Source of the DNA: Verrucomicrobiota bacterium
Lineage (GTDB): Bacteria; Verrucomicrobiota; Verrucomicrobiia; Opitutales; Opitutaceae
Reading direction: 5' to 3'
Length of the DNA stretch: 64,000 nt
Assembly: GCA_023399155.1 (NCBI GenBank)
Contig: JAEWQP010000006.1
Location: 323,556-387,555, forward strand
The notes below the pieces were generated by a model. That model did no database searches, was not told where the DNA came from, and saw only the letters and a program-made list of their open reading frames with translations. This document shows, one piece after another, positions 34,916 through 45,100 of this stretch; positions within the stretch are counted from its first letter, which is position 1; every line of letters begins with the position of its first letter. A program made the translations under genes and the position numbers.

Positions 34916-35095
34916 ATGAGTGAACACAAGTGTGCGTCCTGCAGCCTGCGCGCGCGGTATGACTCGAACCCGAGGTCATGGCTCGGTCGCTTCTGGCGCT
35001 GGCACATCCGCTTCTGCCCGGGGTGGAGGCGATACATCGCGTCGCTGCCTGAGGAGACGCGGCAGAAGTTGACGAACCGGATACACGGCCTGTGA
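34916..35095 (+). CDS. Small cysteine-containing conserved-looking protein (59 aa)
   Basis: A 59-residue basic protein, easily missed because of its size. It starts MSEHKCASCSLRARYDSNPR and continues with SWLGRFWRWHIRFCPGWRRY and a charged SLPEETRQKL helix. The Cys-x-x-Cys pair, a further Cys in RFCPGW, and tryptophans at regular spacing look like a compact metal- or heme-binding fold. The composition and codon third positions are gene-like, and I recall similar short proteins in other Gram-negative genomes, but I cannot name the family. It lies 52 bases before the intact secreted STN-like gene on the same strand. Confidence 0.6.
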   Translation: MSEHKCASCSLRARYDSNPRSWLGRFWRWHIRFCPGWRRYIASLPEETRQKLTNRIHGL

Positions 35096-35144
35096 CTGCG
35101 TTGGACTCCATGTTCCTGCTGCGGATAGGAACCCGCCATTCCCT

Positions 35145-35642
35145 ATGAAATCGAAAGCATTGCTGGTTTCGCTGATCGTCACCGTCTCCGCCTATGGAGC
35201 CGACAAGGTTGTCATAAGCGACGAGGCCAAGGCCGAGGTTCAGCTCGAGGAGAACGGTTCCTCCACCTCCGGCGGCATGCGGCAGGAGGTTGCCGTTGTT
35301 TCCGTGAAGAAGGGGTTTTTCTCCGATCCGATTTCACTCGACGAGCGGATCGCCGCCCTGGAATCCATGACGGCCTTCTACCGGCTCCTGCAGCAGCAAG
35401 GCGTCGATCTGGAGCAGAAAGTTTCCGGCGATTTTTCGGGATTGCTCTTGAAGGATGTGTTGGCGCAGTTGCTGCCGGACATGCCGGTGGAGTTTCAGGA
35501 CGTGGATGAGTCGGTCACGGTCCTGAAAATGACCGTTACGGAGGCGAGGCTCGAACAGGTCCTGGACTATCTCGACGACGGCGCGGGCGTCTACTTCAGC
35601 TGCACGGAGGGTGGCATGGTGGTCACCTCGAAACCACGTTGA
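35145..35642 (+). CDS. Small secreted protein with an STN-like (secretin/TonB N-terminal) domain
   Basis: A 165-residue exported protein: signal peptide about residues 1-18, an Asp/Glu-rich linker (25-55), and a helical segment (DERIAALESMTAFYRLLQQQ). The C-terminal domain (about 92-163) has the strand-helix-strand pattern FSGLLLKDVLAQLLPDMPVE, VTVLKMTVTEARLEQVLDYL, VYFSCTEGGMVV of STN/secretin N0 modules, usually found at the periplasmic start of secretins and TonB receptors. Here it stands alone, so it may dock to such a channel. A broken paralogue lies 6 kb upstream (28920-29388). Confidence 0.75.
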   Translation: MKSKALLVSLIVTVSAYGADKVVISDEAKAEVQLEENGSSTSGGMRQEVAVVSVKKGFFSDPISLDERIAALESMTAFYRLLQQQGVDLEQKVSGDFSGLLLKDVLAQLLPDMPVEFQDVDESVTVLKMTVTEARLEQVLDYLDDGAGVYFSCTEGGMVVTSKPR

Positions 35643-35871
35643 GCGGACGTATTGCCCGTGGGGTGCGGGCATCGGTGGCCGCCATGGCGACACCGGCGAC
35701 GGAGATCATCCATGATGATTTTTCCGAGGCCGAGCGCGCGGATTTCCTCAAGTAGGGTGAGCGATTGGCCGGTTCGGGTCTCGCCTGCGATGCCGTGGGG
35801 TGTGTCGCCCGGCCCGGATTTTTCATCAGCGACCTAACCCCAGTCCCGCACTCGAGAACACGTAGACGCGC

Positions 35872-37257
35872 TTACACCGGTCGGCCGATCACCTTTTCGA
35901 TCGGCCGGCGCAGCAGCGCGATGACCACGCCCGTCGCGAGTGCGATGAGCGTGAGCATGAGGAAGAACCGGTCCTTCGGCATGGTTTCGTAGAACGTGCC
36001 GAGGTAGCCGGTCATGTAGTTGCCGAAGAAGCTCGAGAGATACCACATGCCCATCATCGTCGAGGCCAGGCGGGCTGGAGCCACCTTGTTTACGAGCGAG
36101 AGGCCGATCGGCGAGAAATAGAGTTCGCCGATGGTGAACATCCACGTCGTGCCGACGAGCCAGAGCAGGCTGCCCCGTTCGCCGTCCGGCACGATCCGCG
36201 CGGCCAGGACCATGCCGATATAGCCCAGTCCGAGCAGTCCGCAGCCGAACGCGATCTTTGCGATGCTGGTGGAGGTGTGTCCGCGCCGCGAGCGCCACGC
36301 CCAGAAGGCCGAGAGCAGCGGTGCGAAGAGCACGATCATGATCGGATTGAACGACTGGTACCACGTCGACGGGAACGTAATGCCGAGAAAGGTCCAGTCC
36401 GTGCGCTTGTCGGCCCAGAGCTGCATGGTGTTTCCCTGCTGCTCGTAAACGGCCCAGAAGGTGATGTTGAGCATGCACAGGAACACGAGTGCCCCCATCG
36501 CGAACCAGTCGCGTGAGGTCAGTGGCTGCTTCGGCGCAGCCGCGCGCCCGGCTGAGCCCGCCGACAGGGCCGAGGTGCCCTTGGGTACGAGACCGCTGGT
36601 CAGCCAGTAGATCGCCAGGCCGATCATCATGCCGACGCCAGCGGCTCCAAATCCCCAGTGCCAGCCGACCATCTGGCCGAGGGTCCCGCAAACCAGGGGC
36701 GAGAGAAAGGCACCGACATTCACGCCCATGTAGAAGATCGTGTAGGCGCCGTCGCGCCGGGGATCGCCGGGTTTGTAGAGGTCGCCGACCTGGGTGGAGA
36801 TGTTGGGTTTGAAGCAGCCGTTACCCGCAATGAGGAAAGTGAGGGCGACGAGAAACATATCCTCGCTCGCCATGAGAAAGTGCCCGAGCGCCATCAATGC
36901 GCCGCCGAGGTAGACGGTGCGATAGCGGCCCAGGACGCGATCGGCCAGAATGCCGCCGAAGAGCGGCGTGAGATATACAAGCCCGGTGTAGATCCCGTAA
37001 ATCTGTGAACCCATCTGCTGTACCGAGAGAGGGCCGAAGATCCGCCCCAACAGCGCCTCCAGTGTGCCATAGCCGAAGACCCGGCCGGCCCGTGCCGGGT
37101 CCGCCAGCAGGTGATCGGTCATGTAGAGCACGAGCAGGGCCCGCATGCCATAGTAGGAAAACCGCTCCCACATCTCGGTCATGAAGAGTCCGTAGAGCCC
37201 GACGGGATGGCCGAACAAGTCCCTGGATCTAAACCGGGCGGTAATGAAGTCGCGCAT
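35872..37257 (-). CDS. Proton-dependent oligopeptide transporter (POT/PTR family)
   Basis: A 461-residue major-facilitator transporter with about twelve to fourteen helices that imports di- and tripeptides with protons. The proton-coupling motif EMWERFSYYGMRALLVLYM at the first helix and the PTR signature GNGCFKPNISTQVGDLY are both present, as is the FYMGVNVGAFLSP stretch of helix five. A family-typical polar linker lies near residues 225-250. Length is slightly short of the DtpA/DtpT group but complete. It follows the ADOP permease gene on the same strand, with about 140 bases between. Confidence 0.93.
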   Translation of the reverse strand: MRDFITARFRSRDLFGHPVGLYGLFMTEMWERFSYYGMRALLVLYMTDHLLADPARAGRVFGYGTLEALLGRIFGPLSVQQMGSQIYGIYTGLVYLTPLFGGILADRVLGRYRTVYLGGALMALGHFLMASEDMFLVALTFLIAGNGCFKPNISTQVGDLYKPGDPRRDGAYTIFYMGVNVGAFLSPLVCGTLGQMVGWHWGFGAAGVGMMIGLAIYWLTSGLVPKGTSALSAGSAGRAAAPKQPLTSRDWFAMGALVFLCMLNITFWAVYEQQGNTMQLWADKRTDWTFLGITFPSTWYQSFNPIMIVLFAPLLSAFWAWRSRRGHTSTSIAKIAFGCGLLGLGYIGMVLAARIVPDGERGSLLWLVGTTWMFTIGELYFSPIGLSLVNKVAPARLASTMMGMWYLSSFFGNYMTGYLGTFYETMPKDRFFLMLTLIALATGVVIALLRRPIEKVIGRPV

Positions 37258-37396
37258 ACAGGATCGTCGAGAAATGGAGAGCGGCGGGGCGAAAGGACAG
37301 GTTCAAACTCCGGCGATGCGCACCGCGTCCCAGCCGAACGCCAGCAAGAGCGATCAGGGGAGTGCAACCCCGACCCGCGGCGCGCACGGTCACCGC

Positions 37397-39772
37397 TCAC
37401 TCGCGCCGCAGCAGCGCGGCGACGTTCGCTTTCGTTGCCCGGCGCGCGGGCCACGCGCACGCGAGGCCGGCAGTCGCGAGCAGCAAACCCGAGACCAACG
37501 CGAGCACGGCCGGATCGTGCGGCGCCGTCTCGTAGAGCAGACTTTGCAGGTAGCGGACCAATGCGACGGCACCCGCGAGGCCGAGCAGCACACCGCCCGC
37601 CGCCAGCAGCAAGCCGCGCCGCACCACGAGGCGAACCAGGTCGTGCGCGGTGGCCCCGAGCGCCATACGGATGCCGAATTCGCCCATGCGGCAGCTGACG
37701 GCATAAGCCAGGACGGAGAACAGGCCGACTGTGGCCAAGCCCAGCGCCATGCCCGAAAGCACCTGCAGCACAGACTTCACAAACCGCTCCGGGCCCGTCC
37801 AACTCTCGCGCAGTTCTCCCAAACCAGCTACATACAACACCACGAGTTGGGGATCGGATTCGTAGACGGCTCGCTTGATCAGGCCCGCCATCTGCGCGTC
37901 CGGTGATGCCGCCACCCGCAGGATGAAGGTGTTCATGGCCGGCGGCCACCATGTCTCCGGTGCGTAGAGGTGATAGCCTGGTCCCTCACGAAGGCGATCA
38001 CGCACGTCCGCGACGACTCCGACCACGACCCACGCGCTCGCGCCGCTCCCGGCATCCGCGGGTTTGTTCAGCAGCATTCCAATGGGATCTTCATCGCCGA
38101 AACGTGCGCGGGCGAAGGATTCATTGATCATCACCTCAGCGCCTGTACTCGCACCCATCCGGCCGCGCAGCAGGGTCATGCCCGCTGTCGTGAAGTAGTC
38201 CGCCGAAACATACTCGACCTTCGCCTTGACCAGGCTGCCGTCGGTCAGTTCGACGTCGATGTCCCCGTAATAGTAGCCCGGCAGCAGCGTATCCGTGCCA
38301 TAGCTCGCGGCGACCACACCGGGTACGCGGGCTAACCTGGTCTGAAGTTCCTGCAACAGTGCCAGCCTCGCTTCGCCTCCCGCAACGTGGCCGGCTGGAA
38401 AGTCCAGCCGCAGCTTCATCAGGTGACCCTCATTGTAGCCCAGCGGTACGTGGTGCAGGCGTTCGATCGTGCGGACCATCAGGCCCGCACCCGTCAGGAG
38501 GATCACGGCAAACGCCGCCTGCACGACGACGAAGCCGCCGCGCAGCCGCGCCAGCCGTCGGCTCTCGCCCAGGCTGCCACCGCCCTCCTTCAGCCCGTCG
38601 TTCACATTTGCCCGGACGATCCACAACGCGGGAACCGTCACGATGAACAGCGTCGTCGCCATCGTGAGCGCGGCCAGCACGGGAACCGTGCGCCCGTCCA
38701 GCGTCCACCGGGCCCAGTCAAAGTTCGCACCAAATCCGGCCTGGAACATGAGCAGCGGCACCAGCCAGTTGGCCAGGAGTACCGCCACCGCGCTCGCCAG
38801 CAACGCGAGCGCTGCACCTTCGAGCAAACACAACCGGATCAGCGGTACCCGCCCGCCACCGAGCGCGAGGCGAATGCTCATTTCACGTCGCCGGCCGAGC
38901 AGACGCACGAGCATGAGGTTGGTCGCATTGAGACACGCGATGGAGTAGAGGAAGGCGACGGCCGCCACCACGATCCAGAATATCTTCGGCTGAAGTGAGC
39001 GGGCGATGTCGCGAACAAGCTCCGCGCGTGGCTTGGCTTCGGCGAAATACATCTCGAGGTTCGGCGACAGACCCACGTGTGTGGCGTCGAGCGCAAGATT
39101 CGCCTGCTCCAGCGTCACCCCGGCGCGCAGTCGCCCGAAAAACAACAGCGCATACGACGCCGAATCGCCGGTGTTCGGACGTTCCTCCAACGGCCGGATC
39201 ACCTCCGGATGGCTGAGAACGGGAAGCGCCTGCCGTGGCGCGAGCACGCCGACGATGGTGCACACGCTCTGATCAACAATCAGCGTGCGGCCGACCACGT
39301 CCAATGCGCCGTGGAAGTGTTTCTGCCCAAACTCGTGGGAGACGACAACCACGTCCGTGCGCCCCGGCTGGTCCTCGTCCGGCATAAACCCTCGCCCGTG
39401 CGCCGGTACTACCTCGAAGAGGGGCAGTAGGCTGGGCGATACAGCCAACACCCGGCTGCCGATGGGCTCACCTGCGAGCACGATGTTGACGGTTTGTTGG
39501 ACCGCCACGGCAGTTCCGGCGAACACGCGGTCCAAACCGCCGTAGGCTTGCACATGCTCCTGCCGCAGCCATCCCATGTGCCCCTGTTTGTCTCGGGTCA
39601 TGACACAAACGAGGTCGTCAGGGGCGCGGATCGCCTGGAGCAGCAGGCGATCGACCACGCTGAAGATCGCGGCGGCGGCACCGATGCCGAACGCCAGCGT
39701 CAACACGGTCACCGTTGTGAAACCTTTCGTCCGCGCAAGCGAGCGCAGCACATAACGCAGGTCGGAGAACAT
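37397..39772 (-). CDS. ADOP-type duplicated permease (MacB_PCD-FtsX twice)
   Basis: A 791-residue membrane protein. After an N-terminal helix (about residues 18-40) comes a periplasmic MacB-like core domain (about 50-245) and an FtsX module of three helices (about 270-420). A second helix follows (about 430-455), then a second periplasmic domain (470-640) and a second FtsX module (670-785, including VSCRMGEFGIRMALGA). This head-to-tail duplicated permease without an ATPase is the ADOP architecture known from Acidobacteria and Verrucomicrobia. No ATP-binding or periplasmic adaptor gene lies beside it, so it either borrows an ATPase or has another role. It is divergent from the GH43 gene. Confidence 0.88.
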   Translation of the reverse strand: MFSDLRYVLRSLARTKGFTTVTVLTLAFGIGAAAAIFSVVDRLLLQAIRAPDDLVCVMTRDKQGHMGWLRQEHVQAYGGLDRVFAGTAVAVQQTVNIVLAGEPIGSRVLAVSPSLLPLFEVVPAHGRGFMPDEDQPGRTDVVVVSHEFGQKHFHGALDVVGRTLIVDQSVCTIVGVLAPRQALPVLSHPEVIRPLEERPNTGDSASYALLFFGRLRAGVTLEQANLALDATHVGLSPNLEMYFAEAKPRAELVRDIARSLQPKIFWIVVAAVAFLYSIACLNATNLMLVRLLGRRREMSIRLALGGGRVPLIRLCLLEGAALALLASAVAVLLANWLVPLLMFQAGFGANFDWARWTLDGRTVPVLAALTMATTLFIVTVPALWIVRANVNDGLKEGGGSLGESRRLARLRGGFVVVQAAFAVILLTGAGLMVRTIERLHHVPLGYNEGHLMKLRLDFPAGHVAGGEARLALLQELQTRLARVPGVVAASYGTDTLLPGYYYGDIDVELTDGSLVKAKVEYVSADYFTTAGMTLLRGRMGASTGAEVMINESFARARFGDEDPIGMLLNKPADAGSGASAWVVVGVVADVRDRLREGPGYHLYAPETWWPPAMNTFILRVAASPDAQMAGLIKRAVYESDPQLVVLYVAGLGELRESWTGPERFVKSVLQVLSGMALGLATVGLFSVLAYAVSCRMGEFGIRMALGATAHDLVRLVVRRGLLLAAGGVLLGLAGAVALVRYLQSLLYETAPHDPAVLALVSGLLLATAGLACAWPARRATKANVAALLRRE

Positions 39773-40004
39773 GGGGCAGGGTGGGGATCGGGCGACGTCC
39801 ATGGCACGCGCCGATGCTGGATTGTGCAACGGACGCTTGTGGGAACAAGCGCCTTGTGGCGACGTATCCGTGACCGGCCATTCGCTCACGGTCCGCACGG
39901 TCAGGCACCACACCGCACCCGCCCGCACCGCCGAAGTCCCGGCTCATCATCCTGCACCGGAGCATTGCCCTGGGCCGCTGGCTTGCTTTTGCTTCCCCTC
40001 CGCC

Positions 40005-41024
40005 ATGCCGCTCTTCTCTATCCGTGCTTCGCTTTTCTGGGGTTTGCTCGGTGGATTCACCCTCGCTGCTTCGGCCGCGGTGCAGCGGTCGGAGGTTCGC
40101 ATTCGAGACCCGTTCGTGCTGCCCGATCCCGCCGCGCAGATATACTACGTTTACGGCACGACGACGGCGGGGATCTTCGATGGCGGCATCGAACGCAAGG
40201 CCGTGATGGTCTTCAAAACCAGGGACCTCGAGTCTTGGGAGGATCCGGTTCCCGTGTGGGAGGTGCCCGCCGATCACTGGGGCCGAGAAACCGTCTGGGC
40301 ACCGGAGGTGCATGTGTATCAGGGGAAATACTACCTGTTCGTGACCCTTACCTCCAAGGACACGCTGCCGACGCCCTCGGGCCGGCCGCAGAACGTGCTG
40401 CGGGGCACTGAAATCCTCGTGGCCGACTCCCCGCTCGGGCCGTTCCAACCCGTCGGTCAGGGGCCGCAGACGCCGCACGATTGGATGGCGCTCGACGGCA
40501 GCCTGTGGGTCGAGGACGGCGTGCCCTACATGGTCTTCTGTCACGAGTGGGCCCAGATTACGGATGGCACGTTCGACATCGTCCGGCTGAGTGAGGACCT
40601 GTCGCGGGCGGTCGGCGAGCCGAGGCTGCTTTTCTCCGCTTCCGAGGGCCCTTGGGTGCGCTGCCGGGGCGACATCGGCGAGTTGTATCAGGGCAAACGC
40701 TACCATGCCTACGTGAGTGACGGGAACTGGCTGCACCGTACGAGAAGCGGCACGCTGCTCATGCTCTGGTCGAGCTACGGACCGGCCAGGTACGCCGTGG
40801 GCATCGCCCGCTCGACGACGGGTAGCGTATTCGGTCCCTGGGAACAGCTGCCTGATCCCCTCTGGTCGGACGACGGTGGCCATCCGATGTTGTTCCGCAC
40901 CTTCGACGGCCGGCTCGTAATGGTGATCCACCAACCGAACCGGCAGGTGGAGCGCGCGCGTTTCTTCGAGGTCGAGGACCTCGGCGACACACTGCGGCTC
41001 AAGGGCGAACTCGGAAGCCGCTGA
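40005..41024 (+). CDS. Secreted glycoside hydrolase family 43-type beta-propeller enzyme
   Basis: A 339-residue exported protein: signal peptide about residues 1-24, then a five-bladed propeller. The GH43 catalytic triad positions are present: an Asp base in VRIRDPFVL (about 33), the Asp of DWMALDGSLWVEDG that tunes the acid, and a Glu general acid in the later CHEWAQI or RGDIGELY region, which I cannot place with certainty. GH43 enzymes are inverting arabinofuranosidases or xylosidases, fitting the xylanases nearby. Substrate preference is not readable from sequence. The ATG at 40005 gives the signal peptide. Confidence 0.85.
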   Translation: MPLFSIRASLFWGLLGGFTLAASAAVQRSEVRIRDPFVLPDPAAQIYYVYGTTTAGIFDGGIERKAVMVFKTRDLESWEDPVPVWEVPADHWGRETVWAPEVHVYQGKYYLFVTLTSKDTLPTPSGRPQNVLRGTEILVADSPLGPFQPVGQGPQTPHDWMALDGSLWVEDGVPYMVFCHEWAQITDGTFDIVRLSEDLSRAVGEPRLLFSASEGPWVRCRGDIGELYQGKRYHAYVSDGNWLHRTRSGTLLMLWSSYGPARYAVGIARSTTGSVFGPWEQLPDPLWSDDGGHPMLFRTFDGRLVMVIHQPNRQVERARFFEVEDLGDTLRLKGELGSR

Positions 41025-41417
41025 GTCGGCGGGCTGCCATCCCGGCCTTCGCGAGTCTCCCACTATGGAGAGGAGCAGGCCGAAAGCGCTAGTCGACGGG
41101 AACTCGCGGGCGCCATGCGGCGCGCCGGACTGACGGACCCCGGGAATGCTCGCTTACGTCGCAGTCGGTGGCCGGCAGGTGTGGACGGAGGCGAGCCGGC
41201 ACGAACTTGCCAACGCAGCCCCGTTTCGTCCTTTGCCCGAACGGTAGGGTCATCACCAGGGTGCTGGTTCTTCGCGTGCGACGTCGCGTCGGCCGCGGCA
41301 CCCCTCCCCCATGAAACGAAGTCTGGCGGTCGCTCAGGTTTTCCGTAGTCTGGAGCAGTCGGCAACGCGCCATCGGCACCGCGGCTGAGCACCTGCCATC
41401 TCGGATCCCCCGTCCTG
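41025..41417. other. Intergenic region upstream of sigma/kinase module 1
   Basis: About 390 bases with no gene. It should hold the promoter of the sigma factor gene, but I see no motif that stands out. Confidence 0.35.
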
Positions 41418-42176
41418 ATGAACTCTCGTGAAGACGACCCCGCCTCTGCGCCGCCGGTGTCAGGCTCGCCGTTGTTTGCGACCACCCTGTGGACGGTCGT
41501 AATCGCGGCCGGCGACCCGGATCACCCCGGAGCCACAGCCGCACTCGAGCGGCTCTGCCGGACCTATTGGTACCCGGTATACGCCTACGTGCGCCGCAAG
41601 GGGCACATGGCTGCAGAGGCCGAGGACCTCACCCAGGAGTTTTTCTCCCGGCTGCTGGGCCGCGGATTCCCGGCCGGGATCCGCCGCGAGGGCGGAAAGT
41701 TCCGATCCTACGTGCTGCGTGCGCTCGATCACTTCCTCGTCAACGAATGGCGGCGGAGCAACACCGCCAAGCGCGGAGCAGGGACCTCCACGTTCTCACT
41801 GGACGGGCTTGACGCGGAGGCCCGCTATGCGCTCGAGCCGAAGGACGATGCGACGCCGGAGTCGCTCTACGATCGGCGTTGGGCGGTGATGGTGCTCGAT
41901 GCCGTGCGCAGGCGTCTCAGGGATGAATACTCCCGGCAGGGCAAACAGGCGCTGTTCGATGCACTCGAACCTTCCCTTGCCGGTGGCGCATCCCTCGAGT
42001 CGCACGCAGAACTCATGGAGCGGCTGGGCATGAAGGCGAGTGCGCTCAAAATGGCCGTGCACCGGCTGCGCAAGCGTTACGGCGACTTCCTGCGCGACGA
42101 GATCGCCCAGACGGTGGTGACGCCGGACGAGGTCGAGGACGAGATCAGGCACCTGATTCAGGCAACCTCGATGTGA
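41418..42176 (+). CDS. ECF-type RNA polymerase sigma factor, module 1
   Basis: A 252-residue sigma factor. Region 2 (about residues 45-115) carries LERLCRTYWYPVYAYVRRKG and AEDLTQEFFSRLL. Region 4 (about 160-235) ends with the helix-turn-helix RLGMKASALKMAVHRLRKRY. The N terminus has LFATTLWTVV, a motif shared with the paralogue at 52589. It lies three bases upstream of the kinase gene, so the kinase is probably its regulatory partner, replacing an anti-sigma factor, as seen in Planctomycetes and Verrucomicrobia. Confidence 0.9.
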   Translation: MNSREDDPASAPPVSGSPLFATTLWTVVIAAGDPDHPGATAALERLCRTYWYPVYAYVRRKGHMAAEAEDLTQEFFSRLLGRGFPAGIRREGGKFRSYVLRALDHFLVNEWRRSNTAKRGAGTSTFSLDGLDAEARYALEPKDDATPESLYDRRWAVMVLDAVRRRLRDEYSRQGKQALFDALEPSLAGGASLESHAELMERLGMKASALKMAVHRLRKRYGDFLRDEIAQTVVTPDEVEDEIRHLIQATSM

Positions 42177-42179
42177 CTT

Positions 42180-45100
42180 GTGAATACAGCTGACGCCGAC
42201 CGCCCCTCGTGCCCGGTCTGTGGCTCCGCGCTCCCGGCGGGCGCGCCTCCCGGCCGGTGCCCGCCATGCCTGCTGCGGCTCGCCCTCGCTGACGAGGAAC
42301 CGTCCGTGGCGAGGGGGCATGAAAGCCTGCCGGACGAGCCTGCTGCCGCATCGTTGCCGCAGGTGCCGGGCATGTTCGGCGGGTTTGAACTCCTCGAGCA
42401 GATTGGCCGGGGGTCCATGGGCATCGTCTACAAGGCGCGCCAACGCAGCCTGGAGCGGATCGTCGCGCTCAAGCTCCTCGACCTCGCGGACCGGATTCCT
42501 GCGGAGGCGGCGAGGCGGTTCCAAGGCGAGGCCGCTGCTGCCGCTGCGTTGCGACACCCGGGTATCGTGACGGTGCACGAGATCGGCGAACACTCCGGAC
42601 GACAGTACATCGCGATGGATTTCATCGCGGGTCCGACGCTCGCCGATCGTGTATCCGGTCGTCCCCTTCAGCCTGCTCGTGCCGCGGCACTCGTGGCGGC
42701 AGTGGCCGACGCGATCCACGCCGCGCACGAGCGGGGAATCCTGCATCGGGATCTCAAGCCCTCGAACATCCTTCTCGACGAGCGGGATCACCCGCACGTT
42801 GCGGACTTCGGCCTGGCCAAGCGGATGCACGCCGACGGCGATGCGACGATTCCTGGCCAGGTGATGGGGTCGCCCAACTTCATGTCACCCGAGCAGGCGC
42901 GCGGCGGGAGGCTCGGCCCGGCCTCGGACATCCACGCCCTCGGCGCGATTCTCTACGACTGCCTCACAGGCCGACCACCTTTCGTCGGACCGACCGTGCC
43001 GGAAACGCTCTACCAGGCAATTCATGCTGAGCCGGTGAGTCCGCGGTTGTTGGTTCCGGGCATCTCGCGTGACTTGGAGACGATCGTGCTCACATGCCTG
43101 CGCAAGGAGCCGGAGCAACGCTATCCCGACGCGCGGGCACTGGCGGCCGACCTTCGCGCCGTGCTCCGTCATGAGCCGATCACGGCGCGGCCGATCAGCG
43201 GGCTCGAACGGACGTGGCGCTGGTGCCGGCGCCGTCCGGCGGTGGCGGCGCTGTCGGCTGCCACGGTCATCCTTGTGCTGGCGTTGGCGATCGGTTCGCC
43301 CATCGCGGCGCTGCGCATCCAGGCGGAGGGCGAGCGTGCGCAGGACAACCTCTACGCCGCCGACATGAACCTAGCTCAGCAGGCGCTGGAGCAGAGCAGC
43401 CGGAACCGGGCCGTCGCGCTTCTCGAGCGGCACCGGCCGCGGCCTGGTGGGGTCGACCGGCGCGGCTTCGAATGGCGCCACCTGTGGGAACGGACCGCGA
43501 CCGACGAGCAACCGCTGCTGCACACCGTGGGCGGCCCGCGGCATCTCGTGGCGATTCCCGGCACGTCGATGTTTGCCGTGGGTAATTGCCTCTTCGATAC
43601 AAGAGGTCCGGGCCATCCCGTGCACCTCTTGCCCGACGGAGTCGTGGCGATGGCCTGGTCTCCGCTCGACGGGAGCATCGTGGCCGGGGGATACGGGCGC
43701 CTGCTGGTTTATCCGATGGAGACGCGGCGTGCCAGCGTGCTGCTCGAGGGCGAGGACGTGCATACCGTCGCCCTCACGGCAGACGGGCGGTGGATGGCAA
43801 CCGGGGGAACGCAGCTCCGCCTCTGGTCCCGGGGCGAAGACGGCACGTGGCGCAGCGTTGCGAGCCGTGCGCGCGGCTTCAAGGTGTGGCACAACGCCAA
43901 GACCCTGGCCTTTTCTCCGGACGGCGGGCTCCTCGTCAGCGGCACTGGCGAGAGCTGGGCTAACCGCTGTGAGATCGAGCTGTGGTCAGTGCCAGCGTTG
44001 CAGCCGGAATTGGGGCTGGCGGAGCCGACCGGCGACGCCATCGCGCTCGCCTTCTCGGCGGACGGCAGCCGACTTATTGTGGCGTGCTGGAATGGTCGGA
44101 TTCGCCTGTGGGATGTGGACACGCGGGCTGAGGTCGAGACCGCCATGCACCATCATGGTTTTCCCGCCGACTTGAAGCTGTCACCTCGCGAGCCCCACGT
44201 GGTCGCCTCCACGGCGTCCGACCGGACGGTGCGGTTGTGGGATCTGCGCACCGGTGTGGAACTCGTCGCGCTGCAGGGCGCGGTCAACCATCTGTGGGCG
44301 ATGGATTTCGCGGACGATGGTCGCACCCTCCTCACGCTCGATCACAAGGGCGCCGTGGCAGCGTGGGATGGTGCCACGCGACGGCGCCGGGAGGTCTTGA
44401 TCGAGCGCGGGCCGGTCACGGCACCTCTGGGCTTCTCCGGTGAGGGTGCGACCCTGGCGACCATCGATGAGACGGGCGGCCTGCGATTCTGGGACGTCAG
44501 CGAGCGTCGCGAGCTCGCGGATCGCGCACGGACAGTCGACCTCACGGGAATGTTCACGCGGGACTTCGAGGTCATCGCCCCCGTGATCTCGCCCGATCTG
44601 CAGACGCTCGCGCTCGGGCTGATGGACGGCCGGGTCAAGCTCCATAACTTGGATACGAACCGGGTGCGTCTCATCCCAGCTCACGCCGACCAGGTGCGCA
44701 ACCTCGCGTTCTCGCCCGACGGCGCGACGCTGGCCACCGCTGGCGACGATGGTGCGCTTCGCCTCTGGGATGTCCGGTCGGCCGCGTTGCTGGCGGAGAA
44801 CATCCTGCCGCGGCCGTTGGCTGACCCCGATTTCAACCTGTCACTCGTATGGACGACCGACGGCAGCCATGTCGCCGCCGCCGGGGCGCATGCTGTCACC
44901 ATCTACGAAGGTCGCACGGCGCGTGTGCGTTGCGGATTCGATGCCGGCGCCGTCATCTTCAGCCTGCGTTTCACCCCGGACAGCCGGCATCTTGTGGTCG
45001 CGCAGGACGACTTTCGTCTTTCGTTCTGGGACGCCCGCACCGGCCGACTCGAATCGCAGGTGGATACGAGCCACCAGGAGGGCGTCTACGACATGCGTTT

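Noticed and set aside
35639..35755. Short frame after the STN-like gene ending EIIHDDFSEAERADFLK
   Set aside because: Sense-like for about 24 codons but too short, with a doubtful TTG or internal ATG start; no family recognised.
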